DNA from: Salipiger aestuarii
GTDB taxonomy: Bacteria; Pseudomonadota; Alphaproteobacteria; Rhodobacterales; Rhodobacteraceae
DNA length: 64,000 bases
Reading direction: 5' to 3'
NCBI RefSeq assembly: GCF_003259905.1
Contig: NZ_QLMG01000013.1
Location: forward strand, 28,849-92,848
Shown here: in pieces, positions 49,817 to 60,743 of the stretch
Layout: every line of letters starts with the position of its first letter
Numbering within the stretch: the first letter of the stretch is position 1
The notes under the pieces: model-generated
Seen by the model: the letters and a program-made list of their open reading frames with translations, nothing else
The model's database searches: none
What the model was told of the DNA's origin: nothing
Translations under genes and position numbers: made by a program

Positions 49817-52576
49817 TCAAGCGAGCCGACCGTGGCAGTGCTTGAACTTCTTTCCCGATCCACAGGGGCAGGGATCGTTTCTGCTTGGCGCGCCCCAGGT
49901 CGTGGGGTCCGTTTCATCGAACCCCTGCACGAGCGGCGTCGTCGCGGCGTCGCTGCTGCCGGCGCCCGGCTTGGGCGAGACGGCGGCGGTCTGGGCGGGC
50001 GTGGCCGGCGCGCCCAGGGTCGCGGCGTCGGTCTGCCGGCGCAGCGCCGCTTGCTGCTGTGCAAGCTGTTGGGCCATCGCCTGCTGTTCGTCCTGCGTCA
50101 TCGGGCGAATGCGCGACAACTGCTCTGTCACCCGTTCGCGCAGCGATTCCAGCATCGATTCGAACAGCTGGAACGCCTCGGTCTTGTATTCGTTCAACGG
50201 ATCACGCTGCGCGTACCCGCGAAAGCCCACGACCGAGCGCAGATGTTCCAGCGTCAGCAGGTGGTCCCGCCACTTCTGGTCGATGGTTTGCAGCAAGACC
50301 TGCTTTTCGATCTGGCGCATGGTGTCCGGACCAAAGGCCGCGAGTTTTTCGGCCATCGCCTTGTCGGACGCCTCTTCCAGACGCTCGCGCACAAGATCGG
50401 CATCCACGCCTTCTTCCTCGCCCCATTTCATCACCGGCACGTCAAGCGACAGCTTTTCGATGCAGGCGGCGTACAGCCCTTCGGTATCCCACTGGTCGGC
50501 GTAGCTGCGGGCGGGGATGTAGGTGTCGACAAGCTCGTCGATAACCTCGTGGCGCATGTCTTCGGTGATCTCGGAGACGTCCTCGGCTTCCATGATTTCA
50601 AGCCGCTGGGCAAAGATCACCTTGCGCTGGTCGTTCATCACGTCGTCGAATTTCAGCAACTGCTTGCGGATGTCGAAGTTGCGCCCCTCGACCTTGGCCT
50701 GCGCGCGTTCCAGCGACTTGTTCACCCACGGGTGAATGATCGCCTCGCCTTCCTTCATGCCCAGCTTGGACAACATCTTGTCCAGCCGTTCGGACCCGAA
50801 GATGCGCATCAGATCGTCGTCCAGCGACAGGTAGAACGAACTGCGCCCCGGATCGCCCTGACGGCCCGACCGGCCGCGCAGCTGGTTGTCGATACGCCGG
50901 CTTTCGTGCCGCTCGGTGGCCAGAACGAACAGACCGCCCGCCGCCTTGACCGCGTCTTCATCGGCGGCGTGGCCGGACTCGATCCGCTCGCGGATCGCCT
51001 CGGGGTCGCCTTCGGGATCGGCGGCCAGCGCGTCCATCACCTTGAAATCGACGTTGCCGCCCAGCTTGATGTCGGTGCCGCGTCCGGCCATGTTTGTCGC
51101 GATGGTGATCGCGCCCAGCTTGCCCGCATCGGCGACGATCTGCGCTTCCTGCTCGTGCTGTCGCGCGTTCAGTACCTTGTGCGGCAAATCCGCGCCGGTC
51201 AGAAGCTGCGAGAGCATCTCGGATTTCTCGATCGAGGTGGTGCCGACCAGAACCGGCTGGCCCTTGGCGTGCGCGTCCTTGATCTCGGCGACGATGGCCT
51301 CGTATTTTTCCTTGGCGGTGCGGTACACACGGTCGTCTTCGTCGACCCGGGCGATGGGCCGGTTGGTCGGCACCTCGACCACGCCAAGGCCGTAGATCTC
51401 TGCAAATTCCTCGGCTTCGGTGACGGCGGTGCCGGTCATGCCTGACAGACAATCGTAAAGACGGAAATAGTTCTGAAACGTCACCTGGGCCAGCGTCACG
51501 TTCTCGGGCTGGATGTCGCAGCCTTCCTTGGCCTCGATGGCCTGGTGGAGGCCGTCCGACAGGCGCCGCCCGGACATCATCCGCCCGGTGAATTCGTCGA
51601 TCAGCACCACCTGCCCGTCGCGAACGATGTAGTCCTTGTCGCGAGAATACAGCTTGTGCGCACGCAGGCCCTGATTGACGTGGTGCACGACCGTGGTGCT
51701 TTCGGGGTCATACAGTGTCTGACCCTCGGGAAGAATGCCGCGCGCGTGCAGCACCTCTTCCAGCGCTTCGTTGCCCTCGTCGGTGAAGGTCACGTTGCGG
51801 GTCTTTTCGTCCAGCGTGTAGGCGTCGTCGGGCAGTTGCGGGATGATCTTGTCGATCGACATATACAGATCGGACCGATCCTGCGACGGGCCGGAAATGA
51901 TAAGCGGCGTACGCGCCTCGTCGATCAGGATGCTGTCGACCTCGTCCACCACGGCGAAATAATGGCCGCGCTGCATCATCTGGGACAGTTCGGATTTCAT
52001 GTTGTCGCGCAGGTAGTCAAAGCCCAGCTCGTTGTTGGTCGCATAGGTGACATCCGCGGCGTAGGCGGTGCGTTTTTCATCCTCGGGCTGCTGGGGATAG
52101 ACCACGCCGGTGGTCAGACCAAGCGCGCCGTAGACCTTGCTCATCCATTCCGCGTCGCGCCGGGCGAGGTAGTCGTTGACCGTGACGATATGCACGCCCT
52201 TGCCGGTCAGCGCCCGCAGATAGGACGGAAAAGTCGCGACAAGGGTCTTGCCCTCGCCCGTCTTCATTTCCGAGATATTGCCCTGATGCAGAAAGATCCC
52301 GCCCATCAACTGCGTGTCGAACGCGCGCAGACCAAGCGCGCGCTTGGCAGCCTCGCGGCAGTTGGCAAAAGCTTCGGGCAGCAGGTGGTCGAGGCTTTCG
52401 CCATCTTTGATCCGCCTGCGGAACTCTTCCGTCCTGGCAATCAGTCCGGCATCGTCGAGCGTTTCAAATTCGGCTTCCAAGGCGTTGATCTTTTCGACCA
52501 GCGGGCGCGTCGCCTTGATCTTGCGGTCGTTGGGCGTTCCAAAGACCTTTCGTGCAATCGTTCCGATGCCCAGCAT
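49817..52576 (-). CDS. secA: Preprotein translocase ATPase SecA
   Basis: 919 residues; it drives Sec-dependent export at the SecYEG channel. Walker A is at residues 106-111 ([14 protein letters not shown]), DEAD-equivalent [14 protein letters not shown], and the GTDIKLGG and [13 protein letters not shown] motifs are intact. The C-terminal zinc finger [16 protein letters not shown], which binds SecB and lipid, is complete. ATG 52576 is chosen (AGGAAACAGG site); the open frame extends 71 codons upstream without homology. Divergent from the exported parvulin gene with ~245 bp between. Confidence 0.98.
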   Translation of the reverse strand: MLGIGTIARKVFGTPNDRKIKATRPLVEKINALEAEFETLDDAGLIARTEEFRRRIKDGESLDHLLPEAFANCREAAKRALGLRAFDTQLMGGIFLHQGNISEMKTGEGKTLVATFPSYLRALTGKGVHIVTVNDYLARRDAEWMSKVYGALGLTTGVVYPQQPEDEKRTAYAADVTYATNNELGFDYLRDNMKSELSQMMQRGHYFAVVDEVDSILIDEARTPLIISGPSQDRSDLYMSIDKIIPQLPDDAYTLDEKTRNVTFTDEGNEALEEVLHARGILPEGQTLYDPESTTVVHHVNQGLRAHKLYSRDKDYIVRDGQVVLIDEFTGRMMSGRRLSDGLHQAIEAKEGCDIQPENVTLAQVTFQNYFRLYDCLSGMTGTAVTEAEEFAEIYGLGVVEVPTNRPIARVDEDDRVYRTAKEKYEAIVAEIKDAHAKGQPVLVGTTSIEKSEMLSQLLTGADLPHKVLNARQHEQEAQIVADAGKLGAITIATNMAGRGTDIKLGGNVDFKVMDALAADPEGDPEAIRERIESGHAADEDAVKAAGGLFVLATERHESRRIDNQLRGRSGRQGDPGRSSFYLSLDDDLMRIFGSERLDKMLSKLGMKEGEAIIHPWVNKSLERAQAKVEGRNFDIRKQLLKFDDVMNDQRKVIFAQRLEIMEAEDVSEITEDMRHEVIDELVDTYIPARSYADQWDTEGLYAACIEKLSLDVPVMKWGEEEGVDADLVRERLEEASDKAMAEKLAAFGPDTMRQIEKQVLLQTIDQKWRDHLLTLEHLRSVVGFRGYAQRDPLNEYKTEAFQLFESMLESLRERVTEQLSRIRPMTQDEQQAMAQQLAQQQAALRRQTDAATLGAPATPAQTAAVSPKPGAGSSDAATTPLVQGFDETDPTTWGAPSRNDPCPCGSGKKFKHCHGRLA

Positions 52577-52820
52577 TCGCGCCTGTTTCCTGTCTGACAA
52601 AACCGTGTTCTTGCGATGGCATCCGCTTGCCCGCCTCGAACACAGCCCATATGACACAGGGGAACGACCGGCCTTGCAGAGCCTATCGGCCATGTAAGCC
52701 CCGGCTACCACACTGTCAACGCCGCCCCACCACCAGGGACGGCGCGCAGACCGCAAGGAGAGCCGGGAGCGCCCGGCAAGACAAGACACCGGGGCAGCCC
52801 CGGGAAAGGATCCTTACGAG

Positions 52821-53666
52821 ATGGCGAATACGCTATTCAAACTTGGCGCGGCAGCGGCCCTGGCCCTGTCCACCGCCCTGCCCGTTCAGGCCCAAAACCT
52901 CGATACCGTGGTGGCCACGGTGAACGACACCGATATCACATTGGGCCACATGCTGGTGGTGCGATCGACCCTGCCGGAGCAATATCAACAACTTCCGGAC
53001 AATGTGCTGTGGGACGGCATCCTGGACCAGATCGTGCAGCAACAGGTTCTGGCGGATGACGACAAGGCCCGTGAAACCGCGCGGGTGAAGCTGGCGGTCG
53101 AAAACGAACACCGCGCGCTGCTTGCCGCCGAAGCGATCAAATCCATCGCCGACACCGCCGTTACCGAAGACGCGGTGCGTGCCACCTATGACGCGCAGTT
53201 CGCCGGCGACGGGCTTGGCAAGGAATTCAACGCCTCGCATATTCTTGTCGAAACCGAAGCCGAAGCCGAAGATCTGGTCGCTCAGCTTGACGACGGCGCC
53301 GATTTCGCCGACCTCGCCAAGGCGAATTCGACCGGTCCTTCCGGTCCCAACGGCGGAGAGCTGGGCTGGTTCGGCGCTGGCATGATGGTCGAACCCTTCC
53401 AGAATGCCGTCGATCAGATGGCGGTCGGCGACGTCACGGGCCCGGTGCAAACCCAGTTCGGCTGGCATGTCATCAAGCTGAACGACACGCGCGACAAGGA
53501 GGCCCCGGCACTTGACGAGGTGCGCGCCCAAATCGAGACGACGCTACAGCAGGACGCGGTCAAGGCCTACATCGAAGACGCGCTCGGCAAGGCGACTGTC
53601 ACCCGCATGGACCCGGCCGAGGCCCCCCTAGAGTCCCTGTCCAACATGCAGCTTCTGGAGGAATAA
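52821..53666 (+). CDS. Periplasmic parvulin-type peptidyl-prolyl isomerase
   Basis: 281 residues. Signal peptide MANTLFKLGAAAALALSTAL, ending PVQA. The N-terminal SurA/PrsA-like helical arms (about 25-135) precede one parvulin domain (about 140-240) with FNASHILVETEAEAEDLVAQ, NGGELGWFGAGMMVEPFQNA and QFGWHVIKLNDTR. It probably folds outer-membrane or periplasmic proteins; with a single parvulin domain it is closer to PpiD/PrsA-type than to SurA. argJ begins at the very next base after its stop. Confidence 0.92.
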   Translation: MANTLFKLGAAAALALSTALPVQAQNLDTVVATVNDTDITLGHMLVVRSTLPEQYQQLPDNVLWDGILDQIVQQQVLADDDKARETARVKLAVENEHRALLAAEAIKSIADTAVTEDAVRATYDAQFAGDGLGKEFNASHILVETEAEAEDLVAQLDDGADFADLAKANSTGPSGPNGGELGWFGAGMMVEPFQNAVDQMAVGDVTGPVQTQFGWHVIKLNDTRDKEAPALDEVRAQIETTLQQDAVKAYIEDALGKATVTRMDPAEAPLESLSNMQLLEE

Positions 53667-54896
53667 GTGGCCAGCATCACGTCCGTTTCGCCCCTCGCCC
53701 CGAAATCGTTTCCGGACCTTCCGGTGATCGAGGGCGTCCGTTTCGCCTCTGCCGCGGCAGGGGTCCGCTATGCCGGGCGAACGGACGTGATGCTTGCACT
53801 TCTCGCGCCGGGCAGCACCATGGCCGGCGTCTTTACCAGATCGAAAACCCGCTCGTCCTGCGTGCGCGACTGCCAGTCCAAGATCGGGACCGACAGCGAC
53901 GAAGGCGCGGCCATTCTTGTGAACTCGGGCAATTCCAACGCCTTCACCGGCGCCGCGGGCGATGGCTCGGTCGATGCGATCTGCAAGGCGGTGGCGCAAA
54001 CCACCGGCCTGCCCCAGAGCCGGGTCTTCACCAGCTCGACCGGCGTCATCGGCGAACGCCTGCCCCACCAACGCATCATCGACAAGCTGGGCGATCTGCA
54101 TGGCGCACTTGACGCGGGCAAAGCCCACGAAGCCGCCCGCGCCATAATGACCACCGACACCTTCCCCAAAGGTGCCGCCGCGACCATCGCCCTTCCCGGC
54201 GGAACGGTCAAAATCGCGGGCTTCGCCAAAGGCTCGGGCATGATCGCCCCCGACATGGCAACGATGCTGGTCTACATCTTCACCGACGCCAGCATCGCCC
54301 GCGCCGATTTGCAATCCATGGTCAGCGCGATCAACGACCGCAGTTTCAACTGTATCACCGTCGACAGCGACACATCGACCTCGGACACCCTGCTGATGGG
54401 TGCTACCGGGGCGTCGGGCGTTCCCGTCACACCGCGGGACACGGCCTTTGCCGAAGCGCTCGAAACGCTGTTCCTCGATCTCGCCCACCAGGTGGTCAAG
54501 GACGGCGAAGGCGCGACGAAATTTGTGACTGTAACCGTCACCGGCGCCGCGTCCAATGCCGATGCCCGCCTGCACGCCATGTCCATCGCCAACTCGCCGC
54601 TGGTGAAAACCGCCATCGCGGGCGAAGACCCCAACTGGGGCCGTATCGTCATGGCCATCGGCAAATCCGGCGCCGACGCCGACCGCGACAGACTGACCAT
54701 CCGTTTCGGCGATCTGGTGGTGGCGGAAAACGGCTGGATCTCGCCGTCCTACAAGGAAGAAGACGGCGCAGCCCTGATGAAGAAACAGGACATCACCATA
54801 CGCGCCGACATCGGCCTTGGAGCGGGAGCCGCCACCATCTGGACCTGCGACCTGACCCACGGCTACATCAGCATCAACGCCGACTACCGGTCCTAG
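53667..54896 (+). CDS. argJ: Bifunctional ornithine acetyltransferase/N-acetylglutamate synthase (GTG start)
   Basis: 409 residues. It recycles the acetyl group in arginine synthesis by transferring it from N-acetylornithine to glutamate. The self-cleavage site is in GSGMIAPDMATMLVYIFTDA, between Ala198 and Thr199; Thr199 becomes the catalytic nucleophile of the beta chain. Other landmarks: NSGNSNAFTGAAGDG and GEDPNWGRIVMAIGKSG. Start GTG 53667 directly follows the parvulin TAA. The same strand then carries mutT. Confidence 0.97.
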   Translation: MASITSVSPLAPKSFPDLPVIEGVRFASAAAGVRYAGRTDVMLALLAPGSTMAGVFTRSKTRSSCVRDCQSKIGTDSDEGAAILVNSGNSNAFTGAAGDGSVDAICKAVAQTTGLPQSRVFTSSTGVIGERLPHQRIIDKLGDLHGALDAGKAHEAARAIMTTDTFPKGAAATIALPGGTVKIAGFAKGSGMIAPDMATMLVYIFTDASIARADLQSMVSAINDRSFNCITVDSDTSTSDTLLMGATGASGVPVTPRDTAFAEALETLFLDLAHQVVKDGEGATKFVTVTVTGAASNADARLHAMSIANSPLVKTAIAGEDPNWGRIVMAIGKSGADADRDRLTIRFGDLVVAENGWISPSYKEEDGAALMKKQDITIRADIGLGAGAATIWTCDLTHGYISINADYRS

Positions 54897-54904
54897 GCGC
54901 CCCC

Positions 54905-54950
54905 CTTCATCTTGCCCTTAAACTCCGGGGGTGTGGGGGCTGGCCCCCAC
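54905..54950. repeat. Dispersed intergenic repeat, copy 3
   Basis: The inverted 22-bp core at 54905-54926 is identical to copy 2, followed by palindrome GTGGGGGC (54933-54940) / GCCCCCAC (54943-54950). Core and palindrome are in the same relative order as in copy 2, reversed. Confidence 0.85.
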
Positions 54951-54980
54951 TGGCCACCACTGGCCACCACTGGCCCTACC
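54941..54980. repeat. 10-bp tandem repeat, four units
   Basis: TGGCCACCAC occurs twice exactly (54951-54970), flanked by diverged units TGGCCCCCAC and TGGCCCTACC. It lies in the argJ-mutT gap and grows out of the right arm of the dispersed repeat. Confidence 0.85.
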
Positions 54981-55019
54981 CCCCGCAACGGGCACGCGCC
55001 GCTACATCCAGGATGCCCC

Positions 55020-55421
55020 ATGCCCAAAATCGTTCTCGTCTCTGCCGTTGCCCTTATCGACCGGGACGGCCGCATCCTGCTCGCGCAGCGGCCCGCGGGC
55101 AAATCCCTCGCCGGGCTCTGGGAGTTTCCCGGCGGCAAGGTCGAAGCCGGAGAATCCCCCGAACACGCCCTTATCCGCGAACTCGACGAGGAACTGGGCA
55201 TCGACACCTGGGAAAGCTGCCTCGCGCCGCTGACCTTCGCGTCGCATGCCTATGACGATTTCCATCTGCTGATGCCGCTCTTTGCCTGTCGCAAATGGCA
55301 GGGCACCCCGCAGCCCAAGGAAGGTCAGACGCTGAAATGGGTGCAGGCCCGTGATTTGCGCGATTACCCCATGCCCCCCGCTGATATTCCCCTGATCCCG
55401 ATTCTTCGCGACTGGCTCTGA
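55020..55421 (+). CDS. mutT: MutT/Nudix hydrolase (8-oxo-dGTPase type)
   Basis: 133 residues. Opens VLVSAVALIDRDGRILLAQR; the Nudix box (GGKVEAGESPEHALIRELDE + ELG) fits GX5EX7REUXEEXGU. The early LAQRPAGKSLAGLWEFPGGK stretch and the length suit MutT, which sanitises oxidised dGTP. ATG 55020 is preceded by AGGA. It is the last gene of the parvulin-argJ-mutT run, with the repeats in between. Confidence 0.93.
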   Translation: MPKIVLVSAVALIDRDGRILLAQRPAGKSLAGLWEFPGGKVEAGESPEHALIRELDEELGIDTWESCLAPLTFASHAYDDFHLLMPLFACRKWQGTPQPKEGQTLKWVQARDLRDYPMPPADIPLIPILRDWL

Positions 55422-55534
55422 CTCTTCAAAAGCCCGCTTGCAGCAAAGGCACATGCCAAGATGTAAAGCGCTTTCTGCGGTGCAGCATGGTGTGCACAGA
55501 ATTAACTTCGTGTTTGCTTAAGCAGTAGGCACTA

Positions 55535-55562
55535 TTGACGCTATTTCTTCTGGTTTTATTAA
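55535..55562 (+). promoter_or_regulatory. Candidate promoter of the 41-codon gene
   Basis: TTGACG (55535-55540), 16 bases, TATTAA (55557-55562). It is about 97 bp upstream of the small ATG, in an AT-richer stretch than the surroundings. Confidence 0.45.
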
Positions 55563-55659
55563 CGATTTGGCGGTATTCATATTCTCGTAACACACTTCAA
55601 TCCGGGCCTACTCAAACCGAAATCCGGGGAACACTCGATAGAAACACGGGGAACTAGAA

Positions 55660-55785
55660 ATGCTGCGTACAATCATACTTGGAAGTTGTCACTCTGTTCA
55701 GGGCATCGTTGAAAAGGTGCTTCCGGACGGGCGTATCTCGGTTCGCGTCGGCGGACAGATCTTTACTGGCACACCTGCCGTCTGA
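55660..55785 (+). CDS. 41-residue protein, unknown function
   Basis: A short open frame MLRTIILGSCHSVQG...GGQIFTGTPAV, too short for usual ORF cut-offs. ATG 55660 has GGGGA seven bases upstream. The sequence alternates hydrophobic and polar residues (KVLPDGRISVRVGGQIF), suggesting a small beta-rich fold; there is one Cys and no membrane helix. It has its own candidate promoter and its own terminator, so it is an independent transcription unit between mutT and infB. Function unknown; the transcript might instead act as a small RNA. Confidence 0.65.
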   Translation: MLRTIILGSCHSVQGIVEKVLPDGRISVRVGGQIFTGTPAV

Positions 55786-55824
55786 GCCATAGCGCGCGTT
55801 TCCTGCGTCACTACAAGGTTTATA

Positions 55825-55857
55825 AGCGCCCGGGCATCCGCTCGGGCGTTTTGTTTT
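55825..55857 (+). terminator. Rho-independent terminator after the 41-codon gene
   Basis: CGCCCG (55827-55832) pairs with CGGGCG (55843-55848), followed by TTTTGTTTT. Confidence 0.88.
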
Positions 55858-55895
55858 GCGCACCCAATTTGCAAATCATGCCTGCGGCGGAAATA

Positions 55896-55927
55896 AAAAG
55901 GGCGGCGCCGCGAGGCGCCGCCCTTTT
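55896..55927 (-). terminator. Bidirectional rho-independent terminator after infB
   Basis: A perfect 14-bp stem AAAAGGGCGGCGCC (55896-55909) / GGCGCCGCCCTTTT (55914-55927) with GCGA tetraloop. A/T ends on both sides let it work on either strand. It lies 20 bp past the infB stop. Confidence 0.93.
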
Positions 55928-55947
55928 GCAACTCGGGGCAATCCCGA

Positions 55948-58458
55948 TCAGAGCGACCGCTCGATCTCTTCCCGTTCAAAGATCTCGATAACGTCGCCAG
56001 CGCGCACATCATCGTAGTTCTCAAACGCCATGCCGCATTCCTGACCGGACTGGACCTCGGAGACCTCGTCCTTGAACCGCTTGAGCGTCTTTAGCGTGCC
56101 CTCGTGGATCACAACGTCGTCGCGCAGCAGCCGGACACCGGCAGAGCGCCGCGCCACGCCTTCGGTGACAAGACAGCCCGCCACCTTGCCGACATTCGAG
56201 ACCTTGAAGACCTCCTTGATCGACGCATAGCCGATGAAGTTCTCGCGGATCTCGTTCGACAGCAGGCCAGAGGCCGCCGCTTTGACGTCATCAACCAGAT
56301 CGTAGATCACCGAATAGTACCGGATCTCGACGCCCTTCTGGTTGGCGCTGCTGCGTGCAGGCGCGTTGGCGCGCACGTTGAAGCCGATCACCGGGCAACC
56401 CGAGGCTTCGGCCAGGCCAATGTCGGTTTCGGTGATGGCCCCCACACCGTAGTGGATGACCCGCACGCGGACCTCGTCATTGCCGACCTTTTCCAGCGCC
56501 TGGACGATCGCTTCTGCCGAACCCTGCACATCGGCCTTGACGACGATCGGCAGCTCAGAGACGTTTTCGTCGTCCTTGGCCTTCATCATCAACTGCTCAA
56601 GGGTCGTCGCGGCACCGGCGGCGGCACGCTTTTCTTTCGCGGCGTGTTCACGGTATTCCGCGATCTCGCGAGCCTGCGCCTCGGTCTCGGTCACGTTCAG
56701 CACGTCGCCCGCTTCGGGTGTGCCGTTCAGACCCAGCACTTCGACCGGAACCGACGGACCGGCTTCCGGCACACGCTCGCCCTTGTCGTTGATCAGCGCA
56801 CGGACCTTGCCGTACTGCTGGCCCACGACAAAGATGTCGCCCTGACGCAGCGTGCCGTTCTGGATCAGAACCGTCGCAACGGGGCCGCGGCCCACATCGA
56901 GCTGCGCCTCGATCACGGCACCTTCGGCGGCACGATTCGGGTTCGCCTTGAGTTCAAGCAGTTCCGCCTGAAGCGCGATGGCTTCGAGCAGTTCGTCAAG
57001 CCCCTGTCCGGTGTGGGCCGAAACCTCGACATCCTGCACGTCGCCGGACATCTGTTCGACGACCACCTCGTGTTGCAGCAGATCCGTGCGCACCTTGGTC
57101 GGGTTGGCCGAATGCTTGTCGATCTTGTTGATCGCCACGATCATCGGGACCTTCGCCGCCTTGGCGTGGTTGATCGCCTCGATGGTCTGGGGCATCACCG
57201 CATCGTCCGCCGCAACCACCAGCACCACAATATCGGTCACCTGAGCGCCCCGCGAGCGCATCGAGGTAAAGGCCGCGTGGCCGGGCGTGTCAAGGAACGA
57301 CAGCACCGCACCGCTTTCGGTGGTCACCTGATAGGCCCCGATGTGCTGCGTGATGCCGCCAGCTTCGCCTGAGGTGACGTTTGCCTGGCGGATACGGTCC
57401 AGAAGCGAGGTCTTGCCGTGGTCGACGTGGCCCATGATCGTGATGACCGGGGGGCGCGTCTGCAGATCTTCGGGCTTGTCATCGGCGGTCTTGATCACGT
57501 CTTCGACGTCCGCAGCCGACACGCGGGTCACGCGGTGGCCGAATTCCTCGATGATCAGTTCCGCCGTATCGGCGTCGATGGTCTGGTTCTGCGTGACCAT
57601 GATGCCGCTGTTCATCAGCGACTTCACCACATCGGCAACCCGTTCGGCCATACGGTTGGCCAGCTCGGCGACGGTGATCGCCTCGGGCAGCTGAACGTCG
57701 CGCACAACCTTTTCGCGGGCCTGAGCCCCCCCCATCGCCTTTTGACGCGCACGCTCTTGCTTGCGCTTCATCGCGGCCATGGATTTCTGACGTCCGCCTT
57801 CGCCGCCAAGCGCCTGGTTCAGCGTCAGCTTGCCAGAACGGCGGTTACCGTCGTCGCGTCCGCGCGCCGACCGACCGCGCTCTTCGCGCTCGCGCTCGGC
57901 CTTGCGCATCTGCGTCGGAGCAGGCGCGCCGGCAGGGCCGGGCCGGGCCGCAGCCGGACGGGCCGCACCGGCCTCTTCCTTCGGCGTGGGCGCAGCGGCG
58001 GCGACCGCCTCGGCCTTGCGGGCCGCAGCGGCCTCGGCCTTCTTGCGCTCTTCCTCGTCAGCCTTGGCACGGGCGCGCTCTTCGGCTTCGCGCTGTTCGC
58101 GCTCTTTCTGTTCCTTTTCGGCGCGCTGCAAGGCACGCTCTTCGGCGCGGGCCTTTTCCTGGGCCTCGCGCTTTGCCGTATCGTCGGCCTCGCGGGCTTT
58201 CGCAGCCTGAAGCGCGCGCAGGCGGCGCTCCATCTCGGCGTCCGAGATCCCCGCAGGGCGCTTGCCGCCGGACCCGCCGGGAAGGCTGCCGCCGGGCTTG
58301 CCGGATCCGGCGCCAGCGGCAGGCTTCACGACGCGCTTGCGCTTGGTCTCGACCACGACATTCTTGGTGCGTCCATGGCTGAAGCTCTGCTTCACGGACC
58401 CCGAACGGGGACCTCCGCCACGCACACCCAAAGTCTTCTTGCCGTCGTTATCGCTCAT
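55948..58458 (-). CDS. infB: Translation initiation factor IF-2
   Basis: 836 residues. It positions initiator fMet-tRNA on the 30S subunit. The long charged N-terminal region (1 to ~240) is rich in Ala, Glu, Lys, Arg and low in complexity, as in other IF-2 proteins. The G domain has G1 [19 protein letters not shown]3 [14 protein letters not shown] and G4 IVAINKIDK. The C-terminal beta-barrel domains that bind fMet-tRNA follow. It overlaps the ylxR-type gene by ATGA. Last gene of the rimP-nusA-ylxR-infB operon. Confidence 0.98.
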   Translation of the reverse strand: MSDNDGKKTLGVRGGGPRSGSVKQSFSHGRTKNVVVETKRKRVVKPAAGAGSGKPGGSLPGGSGGKRPAGISDAEMERRLRALQAAKAREADDTAKREAQEKARAEERALQRAEKEQKEREQREAEERARAKADEEERKKAEAAAARKAEAVAAAAPTPKEEAGAARPAAARPGPAGAPAPTQMRKAEREREERGRSARGRDDGNRRSGKLTLNQALGGEGGRQKSMAAMKRKQERARQKAMGGAQAREKVVRDVQLPEAITVAELANRMAERVADVVKSLMNSGIMVTQNQTIDADTAELIIEEFGHRVTRVSAADVEDVIKTADDKPEDLQTRPPVITIMGHVDHGKTSLLDRIRQANVTSGEAGGITQHIGAYQVTTESGAVLSFLDTPGHAAFTSMRSRGAQVTDIVVLVVAADDAVMPQTIEAINHAKAAKVPMIVAINKIDKHSANPTKVRTDLLQHEVVVEQMSGDVQDVEVSAHTGQGLDELLEAIALQAELLELKANPNRAAEGAVIEAQLDVGRGPVATVLIQNGTLRQGDIFVVGQQYGKVRALINDKGERVPEAGPSVPVEVLGLNGTPEAGDVLNVTETEAQAREIAEYREHAAKEKRAAAGAATTLEQLMMKAKDDENVSELPIVVKADVQGSAEAIVQALEKVGNDEVRVRVIHYGVGAITETDIGLAEASGCPVIGFNVRANAPARSSANQKGVEIRYYSVIYDLVDDVKAAASGLLSNEIRENFIGYASIKEVFKVSNVGKVAGCLVTEGVARRSAGVRLLRDDVVIHEGTLKTLKRFKDEVSEVQSGQECGMAFENYDDVRAGDVIEIFEREEIERSL

Positions 58459-59120
58459 TCAGCTCTCTTGTCCTTTCCGGCGGCCCCTGCCGCCCCGGCG
58501 GCCCCTGCCACCGATGTCGCACCGGCCCATCCGGTGCGCAGGCCCTTCAATCGTTGGGCCTCCTCTACAACACGTTTGGTGAGTCCGCCAGCGCCAAGCG
58601 CGGCGTGTATCACCTTTTCCCGTCCAAAGGCCAGCCCGAGTTCGTCGGCGGTGAGCCATCCGATGTAGCTGCCCCATTGCGGGGTCGAAAGTTTGGTCTT
58701 TCCGCGTGCGGACCCGTCCTCGGCCTGGATGAGCACATCCGCATCGCCGCGGTCAAGCATCGCCTTGACCTTTTCATAGCCCGCGACAGCGTCCCCGGAC
58801 TTGCGGGCGAGGCTGATCAGTTCGACCACCCTGCGCCCCATCATCGCTTCAACCAGATCCGGCAATGCGTCCGGAACCGTCACCTGCGCCTTGGCGGCGC
58901 GGGCAAACAGCCCCTTTCGGGACGCCTTTTCCAGCGCCTCGCGAGTCGATGCGACCCAGATGCCCCGCCCCGGCAGCTTGCCCGCCAGATCCGGAACCAC
59001 CTGCGCATCGGGGCCGACGACAAACCGGACCAGCCCGGACGCGGGCTGCGAGTCGCCCGTGGCGATACAGCGCCGGTCCGGCCCGTCTTCCCGGTTCTTT
59101 TCGCGGCCGCCGCGCGTCAT
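58455..59120 (-). CDS. YlxR (DUF448) protein fused to L7Ae-like RNA-binding domain
   Basis: 221 residues. The N-terminal YlxR domain contains [20 protein letters not shown] and [20 protein letters not shown]. The C-terminal part (about 95-190) looks like a ribosomal-protein-L7Ae/YlxQ fold: [20 protein letters not shown] and [20 protein letters not shown]. In Firmicutes ylxR and ylxQ are separate neighbours between nusA and infB; here they are one chain, as usual in alphaproteobacteria. The Ala/Gly-rich tail is low complexity. Confidence 0.9.
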   Translation of the reverse strand: MTRGGREKNREDGPDRRCIATGDSQPASGLVRFVVGPDAQVVPDLAGKLPGRGIWVASTREALEKASRKGLFARAAKAQVTVPDALPDLVEAMMGRRVVELISLARKSGDAVAGYEKVKAMLDRGDADVLIQAEDGSARGKTKLSTPQWGSYIGWLTADELGLAFGREKVIHAALGAGGLTKRVVEEAQRLKGLRTGWAGATSVAGAAGAAGAAGKDKRAE

Positions 59121-59122
59121 GA

Positions 59123-60736
59123 TCAGGCCTCTTCTTCCTGCTCGCCCTCGGCGTTCTCATCGACTTCGGGCTCAAGCTCGGTGGGATCGACCCAACCCAG
59201 CAGAACGCGCGCGGTCATGATGAGGGTCTGAGCCTCGGCAAGATCGACATCGTACTTTTCGAGCAGCCCGTCGTCCTTGACGCGCTCGCCGCCGTCCGTG
59301 GTCCAGCCTCCGGCCAGTTCCCAGTCGGCGCAGGTGGCGAAATCTTCCAGCGTCTTGATGCCGTCTTCCGCCAGTGCCTCTACCATTTGGGGTGTCAGGC
59401 CCTCGAAGTCAATGAGGCTGTCTTCGGCCCCCATCTCGCGGGCGTGTTCCAGCGCCTTGCGGGCCTTTTCTTCCAGGAATTCGCGGGCGCGGGTCTGAAG
59501 CTCTTGCGCGGTGCCGTCATCGACACCGTCGATCACCAGCAGTTCGTCAAGTTCGACATAGGCCACCTCTTCGAGATTGGTAAAGCCTTCGGCGACCAGA
59601 AGCTGAGCAAAGAATTCATCCAGGTCCAGCGTGTCCATGAACAGCTGCGTGCGCTCTTCGAATTCCTTCTGGCGCCGCTTGGATTCCTCTTCCTCGGTCA
59701 TGATGTCGATATCCAGGCCAGTGAGCTGCGAGGCAAGCCGCACGTTCTGGCCGCGCCGCCCGATGGCCAGGCTCAGCTGTTCGTCGGGCACCACGACCTC
59801 GATGCGCTCGGCGTCCTCGTCGAACACCACTTTGCTGACCTCGGCGGGCTGCAACGCGTTCACGAGGAAGGTGGGGATGTCCTCGTTCCACGGGATGATG
59901 TCGATCTTTTCCCCCTGAAGCTCGTTGACCACCGCCTGCACGCGGCTGCCGCGCATGCCGACGCAGGCGCCGACCGGGTCGATCGACCCGTCATAGGAGA
60001 TGACGCCGATCTTGGCGCGCGAGCCGGGGTCGCGGGCGACGGCCTTGATCTCGATGATGCCGTCGTAGATTTCGGGCACTTCCATCTTGAACAGCTCGGC
60101 CATGAATTCCGGCGAGGTCCGCGACAGGAAGATCTGCGGCCCGCGCACTTCGCGGCGCACGTCCTTGACGTAGCAGCGGATGCGATCGCCGGGGCGGTAC
60201 GCCTCGCGACCGATCTTTTCGTTGCGGCGCAGGATGCCTTCACCACGGCCCACGTCGACGATGACGTTGCCGTATTCCTCGCGCTTGACGGTGCCGTTGA
60301 TGATGGTGCCTGCGCGGTCCTTGAATTCTTCGTACTGGCGGTCACGCTCGGCTTCGCGAACCTTTTGCAGGATCACCTGCTTGGCCGATTGCGCCGCGAT
60401 CCGGCCCATGTCGACGGGCGGCACCTCTTCGACGTACTCGTCGCCGATCTGCGGGTCGGCCATGTACTGCTTGGCCTGCTTGACGGTAAATTCGGCCTGG
60501 TAGTTTTCCAGCTCTTCGTCTTCGACCACGGTGCGCACGCGGGTGAATTGCGCGCGGCCCGTCTTGCGGTCGATCTTGACGCGGATGTCCATTTCCGAGC
60601 CATAGCGCGACTTGGCGGCGCGGGCGAGCGACTCTTCCATCGCCTCGATCACAAGACCGGGGTCGATCATCTTTTCGCGCGCGACGGCCTCGGCGGTCTG
60701 AAGCAGTTCGAGCTGGTTGGCAGAGGTGATTGCCAT
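59123..60736 (-). CDS. nusA: Transcription termination/antitermination factor NusA
   Basis: 537 residues. The N-terminal RNA-polymerase-binding domain (1 to ~130) starts [21 protein letters not shown]1 domain (about 135-200) with [22 protein letters not shown]1/KH2 domains include [20 protein letters not shown] and [21 protein letters not shown]-terminal acidic repeats end with [11 protein letters not shown] 60736 has GAGGAG in front. It lies between rimP (7-bp gap) and ylxR. A leader terminator upstream of rimP makes NusA autoregulation plausible. Confidence 0.97.
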   Translation of the reverse strand: MAITSANQLELLQTAEAVAREKMIDPGLVIEAMEESLARAAKSRYGSEMDIRVKIDRKTGRAQFTRVRTVVEDEELENYQAEFTVKQAKQYMADPQIGDEYVEEVPPVDMGRIAAQSAKQVILQKVREAERDRQYEEFKDRAGTIINGTVKREEYGNVIVDVGRGEGILRRNEKIGREAYRPGDRIRCYVKDVRREVRGPQIFLSRTSPEFMAELFKMEVPEIYDGIIEIKAVARDPGSRAKIGVISYDGSIDPVGACVGMRGSRVQAVVNELQGEKIDIIPWNEDIPTFLVNALQPAEVSKVVFDEDAERIEVVVPDEQLSLAIGRRGQNVRLASQLTGLDIDIMTEEEESKRRQKEFEERTQLFMDTLDLDEFFAQLLVAEGFTNLEEVAYVELDELLVIDGVDDGTAQELQTRAREFLEEKARKALEHAREMGAEDSLIDFEGLTPQMVEALAEDGIKTLEDFATCADWELAGGWTTDGGERVKDDGLLEKYDVDLAEAQTLIMTARVLLGWVDPTELEPEVDENAEGEQEEEA

Positions 60737-60743
60737 GGGTGTC

